Of a stretch of DNA of 64,000 nucleotides, positions 59,259 through 64,000 are shown in pieces. Where the stretch lies: NCBI GenBank assembly GCA_039926025.1, contig JBDSXV010000232.1, positions 62,001-126,000 of the forward strand, given 5' to 3'. Every line of letters starts with the position of its first letter. Position 1 is the first letter of the stretch. The position numbers were made by a program, and so were the translations under genes. The DNA comes from Dokdonella_A sp039926025. Its GTDB lineage: Bacteria > Pseudomonadota > Gammaproteobacteria > Xanthomonadales > Rhodanobacteraceae. A model generated the notes under the pieces. It was given only the letters and a program-made list of their open reading frames with translations. It made no database searches and had not been told where the DNA came from.

Positions 59259-60314
59259 ATGCCCAAGTTTTCCCGCAAAAACCGCGAGGGGGTTCCGGCC
59301 GATCCGCCGCCACCGTTTCAGGACCGACACGGCGAATTCGCGGATGGGGGTGGTGGCGCCGTCGTCAACAACGCCATCACCTGGTTCGTAGAACGCGCCA
59401 GCTTCGACAACGACCGACTCGATCTGATCCGCGGTGTGTTCTTCAATGATGCCCTGCGGCTCACCGACGCCTTGCGCCACTCGTCTTTGAGCATCCTGTC
59501 GTCTGCGCCGCGCGACGCCGTTCTCGACCTGCAGCTGACCGCGCAGGCGCTTGAGGCTATGCGCGCGCTGCAGGTCGCGGAACCCGTCAACTGGTTCAGT
59601 CTGTTCGATGAGGCTGCGCGCTCGCTCAGCCGCATCTTCCACCTGCCGATCTTCAGTTTCACGGCTTACGGCCAGGAAAGCGCAGAGCAGGATTGGACGC
59701 GCCGGCTCAATGAACAGGCCGACTTTCTGGCCGTCGACGTGGATCGCCTGCTCAAAGAGATCTCATCCAATACGTTGCTCGAGCACGCTCGGGCGACGGC
59801 ACTCATCACCCAGCAAGCGACGCAAGCCCTCGCCGGCCTCGACGACATTCCGATCGTGCGCGCTGCCAATGAAATTGCCGCGTCCGCCACTGACGACGAT
59901 GTGCCGCAGGCGGCGGCCAACGGCCGCGCCTTGCGCGATCACTTGATTGCCAACCACGCGTGGTGGACCAGTCAGGAGGTCGCTGAGCGCCTGCGCGGTG
60001 CCGTGCTCGAGAGCAACCCGTCAGAACCGGCCAGTCGACTGCGCCGCGAAGGCCGCCTGTTCGGCGTGCGCCACGGCAACAAGACGCTGCACCCGCCATT
60101 TCAACTGGATGAACAAGGCGAGCTGCGGCCCGGCCTCGAGCGACTGATCGCCCTGCTCCCCGCCTCCCCGTCGAATTGGACCGCGGCCTTCTGGCTCTTT
60201 CAGCCCACCGCGCGCCTCGCCGGTCAGTGCCCGGCGGATGTATTTCCCAGCGACCCGGAACGGGCCATCCAGGCGGCGGAAAAGGATTTCCGGGGGGCAC
60301 ATGACGAGTGGTGA
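59259..60314 (+). CDS. Long Xre/MbcA/ParS-type antitoxin of the RES pair
   Basis: 351 residues from ATG 59259 (GGAGTGAGG upstream). The C-terminal third matches toxin-binding antitoxins of RES toxins: WWTSQEVAERLRG, RLRREGRLFGVRHGN, HPPFQLDEQGELRPGLERLIALLP, and SPSNWTAAFWLFQPTARLAGQCPADVF. The N-terminal 200 residues, helical and unlike usual antitoxins (commonly 120-160 residues), have no match. The stop overlaps the RES gene start by 14 bases. Confidence 0.75.
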   Translation: MPKFSRKNREGVPADPPPPFQDRHGEFADGGGGAVVNNAITWFVERASFDNDRLDLIRGVFFNDALRLTDALRHSSLSILSSAPRDAVLDLQLTAQALEAMRALQVAEPVNWFSLFDEAARSLSRIFHLPIFSFTAYGQESAEQDWTRRLNEQADFLAVDVDRLLKEISSNTLLEHARATALITQQATQALAGLDDIPIVRAANEIAASATDDDVPQAAANGRALRDHLIANHAWWTSQEVAERLRGAVLESNPSEPASRLRREGRLFGVRHGNKTLHPPFQLDEQGELRPGLERLIALLPASPSNWTAAFWLFQPTARLAGQCPADVFPSDPERAIQAAEKDFRGAHDEW

Positions 60315-61026
60315 TTTCCCCTTCCTCGCCGTCCACCGGCTGGCAGCCGGCACACGGTTCTTTCACGTGCACCCGTGGCACGTCGATGGGGTGACCCGCG
60401 AAATTCGCTATCCCGCAGACGCGTTTAATCCGGCGGCACCGTACCGCTTCGCAGGGCTGCTGGCCGACCCCAGGCGGGCCATGTGGTACGGCGGCAGCAC
60501 GCTCGACTGTGCGCTCTGGGAAACCGTCCTGCGCGACCTAGGCGTCATCGGGCCGGGTGGCCGCGTGATTGTTCCGCCCGGCTGGGCCGCTGGAAAGCGT
60601 TTGTCGATCGTCCGGACAACCTGCGACCTTTCTGTCGTCGAGCTCATGCCCGATGCGCTGCGGCGCATGGGCGCCGGAGCAAGCGTACGCGATGCCTGGA
60701 TGGCGCTTACGCAAACCGCGGACCACGCCAGCACCCACGCGCCGGCCGCGGCGCTCCTCGCAGCGGCGGACGTCAAGGGCCTCGACATTAACGGCCTGAC
60801 TTGGTTCTCGCGCCAAACCGGGGGGCGCCGCGAGCATCCGCTGGCGCTCGCCCTCTATCGACCGCCCTGCCCGCTGACTGACCTGTTCGAGCCCGATCCC
60901 GCCATCGCCGCGATCGATCTTGACTCGACCCTCGGCCAGCGCGTGATCGACTCGGTGTTGCGCAAAGCGGGGTTCCATCGCGTCGAGGATCCGGGCGATG
61001 AAGGCAGTACCGAGGATGCCGAATGA
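60301..61026 (+). CDS. RES-domain toxin (NAD-degrading family)
   Basis: 241 residues from ATG 60301. RES motifs: YRFAGLL followed by YGGSTLDCALWETVLRDL with the conserved Arg/Glu/Ser residues, and a later GLTWFSRQTGG segment. RES toxins cleave or phosphorolyse NAD and stop growth. It is coupled to the long antitoxin upstream, so the pair should act as a plasmid-addiction module. The C-terminus is acidic. Confidence 0.8.
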   Translation: MTSGDFPFLAVHRLAAGTRFFHVHPWHVDGVTREIRYPADAFNPAAPYRFAGLLADPRRAMWYGGSTLDCALWETVLRDLGVIGPGGRVIVPPGWAAGKRLSIVRTTCDLSVVELMPDALRRMGAGASVRDAWMALTQTADHASTHAPAAALLAAADVKGLDINGLTWFSRQTGGRREHPLALALYRPPCPLTDLFEPDPAIAAIDLDSTLGQRVIDSVLRKAGFHRVEDPGDEGSTEDAE

Positions 61027-61281
61027 ACCTCGCTGGCCAGCGCGAACCCGATCACTTCCCGAGCCGTCTCACGGTGTGCGACGGCCGTGCAGACGATACC
61101 ACTGGGGTCCGACGATGATTTCGATAACGATGCACGCATTGAAGAGGATCGTGCACGCGCGCAGTGTGTGTGCACCTGCGCTTGGTCACCGTCGGGTGAA
61201 ACGTTTTTAGATCACAAGGATTTTGAATAACTTGCGATGCCGCCGCCGCAGCTGCTTTCTTTCCACCGAGGATGCGCGAAC

Positions 61282-61671
61282 ATGGCCATGCCCACACGAA
61301 CACTGACACGGGAAGAATACCAAGCGCTCTACCCACCCCCGGCGCCGCCGACCGGCGACGAACTGAAGGCTGTTCGGCGGCTGCTCGACATCGCTCAAAG
61401 CGACACCGATCAGGCGCGGCGATGTGCCAACTTTCTTCTGGCATGGTGGAACGCTGGATCGTCTGGCGGCTTCGATCTGACCGACCTGTGGTCGGTTGAT
61501 GCGGCGATCACCGGCGACATGGTCGCCGTGTTCGGCTTGGTCGCGCGCGTGCGGATGTATCCGGCGTCATTTGATCCAACTCTCGACGCGCCGTTTCGCG
61601 CACTCGTGCGCGCGCAGCGAGACTGGCGAGAAGTGGATAGGGAGCCCGTAAGCGGTCCTGGATCATTGTGA
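61282..61671 (+). CDS. DUF7673-like plasmid/ICE protein
   Basis: 129 residues from ATG 61282 (GAGG upstream); ATG 61237 is an alternative. LDIAQSDTDQARRCANFLLAWWNAGSSGGFDLTDLWSVD followed by ITGDMVAVFGLVARVR is the conserved core of a family frequent in conjugative elements that I recall as DUF7673. Function unknown. First of a run of five closely packed genes ending in the recombinase. Confidence 0.65.
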   Translation: MAMPTRTLTREEYQALYPPPAPPTGDELKAVRRLLDIAQSDTDQARRCANFLLAWWNAGSSGGFDLTDLWSVDAAITGDMVAVFGLVARVRMYPASFDPTLDAPFRALVRAQRDWREVDREPVSGPGSL

Positions 61672-61684
61672 CAGTGGACATGGC

Positions 61685-61936
61685 ATGAGCACTCCTGATT
61701 TCGAGCACCTGCTGAAGAAGGCCCGCGATGCGGCTGCTGGCGGACACGACGCGTGGCGTGTCCAGTCCACCGGCGAAAAGCTCGCCGTCGCGCTTGTTCT
61801 CAATCGCGCCGACTGGTTGGCCGAGATGCAGTACACACTCGCCGAGGCCATCGACCGCGTCGGCATGACATGGATTCGCTACATTCGAACGGTCGAGCGC
61901 ATCATCGTCGACGAGACGTTGGCGGCGGACGAATAG
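61685..61936 (+). CDS. Small hypothetical protein of the recombinase operon
   Basis: 83 residues from ATG 61685. Helical, with HDAWRVQSTGEKLAVALVLNRADWLAEMQYTLAEAIDRV; similar short proteins accompany DUF7673-like genes in plasmids and ICEs. No function known. The next gene starts 16 bases later. Confidence 0.6.
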   Translation: MSTPDFEHLLKKARDAAAGGHDAWRVQSTGEKLAVALVLNRADWLAEMQYTLAEAIDRVGMTWIRYIRTVERIIVDETLAADE

Positions 61937-61952
61937 AACGAGGAGATACTTG

Positions 61953-62162
61953 ATGGGCATCACGGCGCGAGATGTGCAAGGGATCATCAGCAAGCAGTTG
62001 CGACCCGGCGAAAGCATGCTTGAGCAGGCGATGTGGCGCTCGCTTGAAGAACGTATCGGTTCAACCATCTCCCTGGAGCAAGCGCGCAGCGCGCTCGGTG
62101 ATGCAGAACAATTTGGTTGGATCGAACGCGTGGGCGATCGCATACGCAGGCCGCTCACGTGA
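61953..62162 (+). CDS. Small hypothetical protein (69 aa)
   Basis: ATG 61953 follows AGGAG by seven bases. A soluble helical peptide (ARDVQGIISKQLRPGESMLEQAM) with a winged-helix-like IERVGDRIRRPLT ending. Stop overlaps the next start (TGATG). Confidence 0.55.
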   Translation: MGITARDVQGIISKQLRPGESMLEQAMWRSLEERIGSTISLEQARSALGDAEQFGWIERVGDRIRRPLT

Positions 62163-62479
62163 TGGACCCGACCGAGCGCGGTCACGCAATCGCGCACATG
62201 GAAAAAGCCGTCGGCGCGTTCTATGCCGCGGCCCAGCATGTCGGGAACCATCCGTTTCTGGAGTTTGCCGGCGTCATGGCGTCCTATGTGAATTCCTGTC
62301 GACGCGCCCATGCCGCTGGCATCGACTTCACGGAGTGCAGCGTTCATAGCGGCACTCCGCTGCCCATAGAATCCTTCGAGATCGGGTACCTCAACGAAAA
62401 GCTCAACTGCATTTTTGGTGGGCGCATCGTCGCGATGGATGATGTGCGTCATGAGCGCGCTGAGTTCGAGCTCGCATGA
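62162..62479 (+). CDS. Small hypothetical protein (105 aa) coupled to the recombinase
   Basis: ATG 62162 shares bases with the previous stop. Soluble, with two His-rich helices (GHAIAHMEKAVGAFYAAAQHVG) and Cys in YVNSCRRAH and FTECSVHS. Its TGA overlaps the recombinase ATG by four bases, so it is translationally coupled to it. Not recognised. Confidence 0.55.
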   Translation: MDPTERGHAIAHMEKAVGAFYAAAQHVGNHPFLEFAGVMASYVNSCRRAHAAGIDFTECSVHSGTPLPIESFEIGYLNEKLNCIFGGRIVAMDDVRHERAEFELA

Positions 62480-63780
62480 GCAAATTGACTCCGTTGAATT
62501 CAGATCTCGTCGAATTCGGCGAGGTCCTGCAGCGCGAAACGCGCGAAATCGTCGCGATCGCGCCGACCGCAGCGCCGGTACCGCTCGCCCGTGTTCTGAT
62601 GGACGCCGCGCGGGAACCAGTCAACTTCGCCCTCGATACGCTCGATCGTTGGTGGGCCGTGGCCACCCCACCCCAGCGACAGCGCCTCGTCTTGGCACTC
62701 GCGCGCGCACTTCCTGACGTCGACGGCGCCTCAGCGCATCGGCTGGCCAATCCGCGCTGGCAGCAGGTCATGGGGGTGCCGCTCTGGCTGGCCACCTTCG
62801 CTCTTACGAGGCGCCTGCAGCGACAGTCACGCCCGATCAATACGCTCGCCGCGTGGGCCAACGATTGGCGGACCTGGCGCCGGTGGTGCAAGCGGCACCG
62901 ACTTCCCAGTTTCAACCCGTCCGCGCGGCAGATCGATCGCTTTTTGCGCGATTTTGCGCCCAACCACAAATTGTCGACGACGCGCCGATGGGGTTCGTCG
63001 CTTACGGCCATGCACCGCGCCGCAGGCCTTCCGGATCCCTTGGAAAATCCCATCACGGCCGAGATCTGGAAAGCTGCACTGCGCCCGGCCGACCCAGCGG
63101 CGAAGGGTCTCCGCCGGCGTGCGGATGACGACAAACGCCGGCTTCCGGAGCAACAAGCGGAAGGGCTGACCCGCGACCTGGTGGATCACGTGCTCGTGCA
63201 TTGCGATCAAGAACCGACGCTAATCGCGCGCCGCGATGCCGCCCTGATCGCGGTTGCCTATGACTTGCTGGCACGACGCTCCGAGGCGGCCGCGCTACAA
63301 GTCGCTGACATCGAACCGGCAGCGAATGGTGACGGCTCAGGTGTTGCGCACATTCGTCGCAGCAAGACTGACCAGGAAGGTGCCGGTGAAGTTCGCTATC
63401 TGCGCCCCGATACGATGTCGCGGATCGGCGCCTGGATCGAGGCCTCCGGCCTCCAGGACGGCGCGCTGTTTCGATCGCTGCGCGGCTATACCGGCCGCAC
63501 TGGCGTCGAGGCGATGACGGCGCCGCCTTTGCCCGCGGCCGACGTCCTGCGCATCTTGCGGCGTCGTGTGGCCCGCGTGGATCCCACGATCACCGGCATT
63601 TCGGGGCATTCCGCACGCGTCGGTGCGGCGCAAGACTTGAGCGCGGCCGGAACCCCTGACAGTGCGATCGCCAGCGCGGGCCGTTGGAAGTCCGTGACGC
63701 AGGTAATGCGGTACACGCGAAAACAAGCGGCGCAACGCGGTGGCATGGCGCAACTGGCGCGAGAGCAGTCGAAGAAGTAG
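62476..63780 (+). CDS. Tyrosine site-specific recombinase
   Basis: 434 residues. C-terminal catalytic domain with the Arg box (LLARRSEAAALQ, near 263), Lys in RRSKTDQEG, GHSARVGAA near 376 (HxxR), and the nucleophile in RWKSVTQVMRYTRK near 412. The N-terminal SAM-like core-binding domain spans about 100-220 (WRRWCKRHRLPSFNP). Such plasmid recombinases resolve multimers or integrate elements. No att or crossover site was found near it. The last gene of the small-gene operon; the remaining 220 bases to the window end show nothing I can call. Confidence 0.88.
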   Translation: MSKLTPLNSDLVEFGEVLQRETREIVAIAPTAAPVPLARVLMDAAREPVNFALDTLDRWWAVATPPQRQRLVLALARALPDVDGASAHRLANPRWQQVMGVPLWLATFALTRRLQRQSRPINTLAAWANDWRTWRRWCKRHRLPSFNPSARQIDRFLRDFAPNHKLSTTRRWGSSLTAMHRAAGLPDPLENPITAEIWKAALRPADPAAKGLRRRADDDKRRLPEQQAEGLTRDLVDHVLVHCDQEPTLIARRDAALIAVAYDLLARRSEAAALQVADIEPAANGDGSGVAHIRRSKTDQEGAGEVRYLRPDTMSRIGAWIEASGLQDGALFRSLRGYTGRTGVEAMTAPPLPAADVLRILRRRVARVDPTITGISGHSARVGAAQDLSAAGTPDSAIASAGRWKSVTQVMRYTRKQAAQRGGMAQLAREQSKK

Positions 63781-64000
63781 GGTAAGGAAACGTGTGAGGG
63801 GTAATCTCGTTTTTCGTGGAATTTGTAGCAGCGCGCTAAATAGCTCAGGGTTTGAACACCATCATCCCGCGGGCTGACGCGCGCCTTTCGTTGCAGGTGA
63901 TGAAAGTCGACCGGAACTCTGATCACGATCTCCCAGCACACGCAGCGAGGCCGAATCAGCTGCGTCAAGAACTACTTGGTTCTGAGGTAGCCGGCAGCGA

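Noticed and set aside
1..64000. CRISPR arrays, tRNA or rRNA genes, complete insertion sequences
   Set aside because: No regular spaced repeats, no recognised tRNA/rRNA stretch, no transposase found.

Overview
The window looks like one continuous piece of a large self-transmissible plasmid (or a closely related integrative element) from a high-GC Gram-negative bacterium. The backbone carries a TrfA-type replication initiator, ParA/ParB, a second KorB-like ParB, KfrA, a MOBQ relaxase, a plasmid DnaB helicase, an ArdC-like antirestriction protein and a type IA topoisomerase. The transfer genes belong to the I-type (IncI/R64, Dot/Icm-like) type IVB system and are accompanied by an R64-like thin type IV pilus operon. 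Host lineage cannot be fixed from this alone; a beta- or gammaproteobacterium (Burkholderiales or Xanthomonadales) is the most natural reading. No rRNA, tRNA or CRISPR array was recognised.

Layout. 1-3.7 kb: minus-strand unit with three unknown proteins, ArdC, a 640-bp gap holding a perfect 24-bp inverted repeat, and the start of DotI/TraM, which runs off the left edge (the rest of the Dot/Icm core is presumably beyond it). 3.8-5.9 kb: a Lys-tailed DNA-binding-like protein and DotM/TrbA. 6-13 kb: DnaB, a partition operon (ParA-ParB-small protein), the TrfA-like initiator, and a KorB-like ParB divergent from the relaxase, with two palindromes between them (candidate oriT/operator). 14.8-17.6 kb: DotD-DotC-DotB-IcmT. 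17.6-30.7 kb: tightly packed pilL-N-O-P-Q-R, three pilS-like prepilins, an extra ATPase and two pilV-like prepilins. 30.7-36.1 kb: a small HTH-like protein, a secreted protein, a very large Ig-like lipoprotein, a PilT/VirB1-type lytic transglycosylase and small ORFs. 36.1-45.9 kb: coupling protein DotL/TrbC, four unknown proteins (two of them secreted), a topoisomerase split by a -1 frame change, and DotA/TraY, closed by a strong terminator.

46-63.8 kb is the accessory half: HipB/HipA, unknown proteins, a three-gene overlapping minus-strand operon, a single-chain MmeI-like restriction-modification enzyme, a Cys-rich small protein, a DUF2158-like protein, a Hanks-type kinase coupled to a TPR protein, KfrA with a striking operator, a RES-type toxin with an unusually long antitoxin, and a small-gene operon ending in a tyrosine recombinase.

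How it works together: relaxase and coupling protein feed DNA to the type IVB channel (DotA/B/C/D/I/M, IcmT seen here); the thin pilus stabilises mating pairs; partition, KfrA, toxin-antitoxin pairs and the restriction enzyme keep the element in its host, while ArdC may shield it on entry. Two near-identical palindromes, one before the dnaB region and one before the DotA region, suggest a shared regulator.
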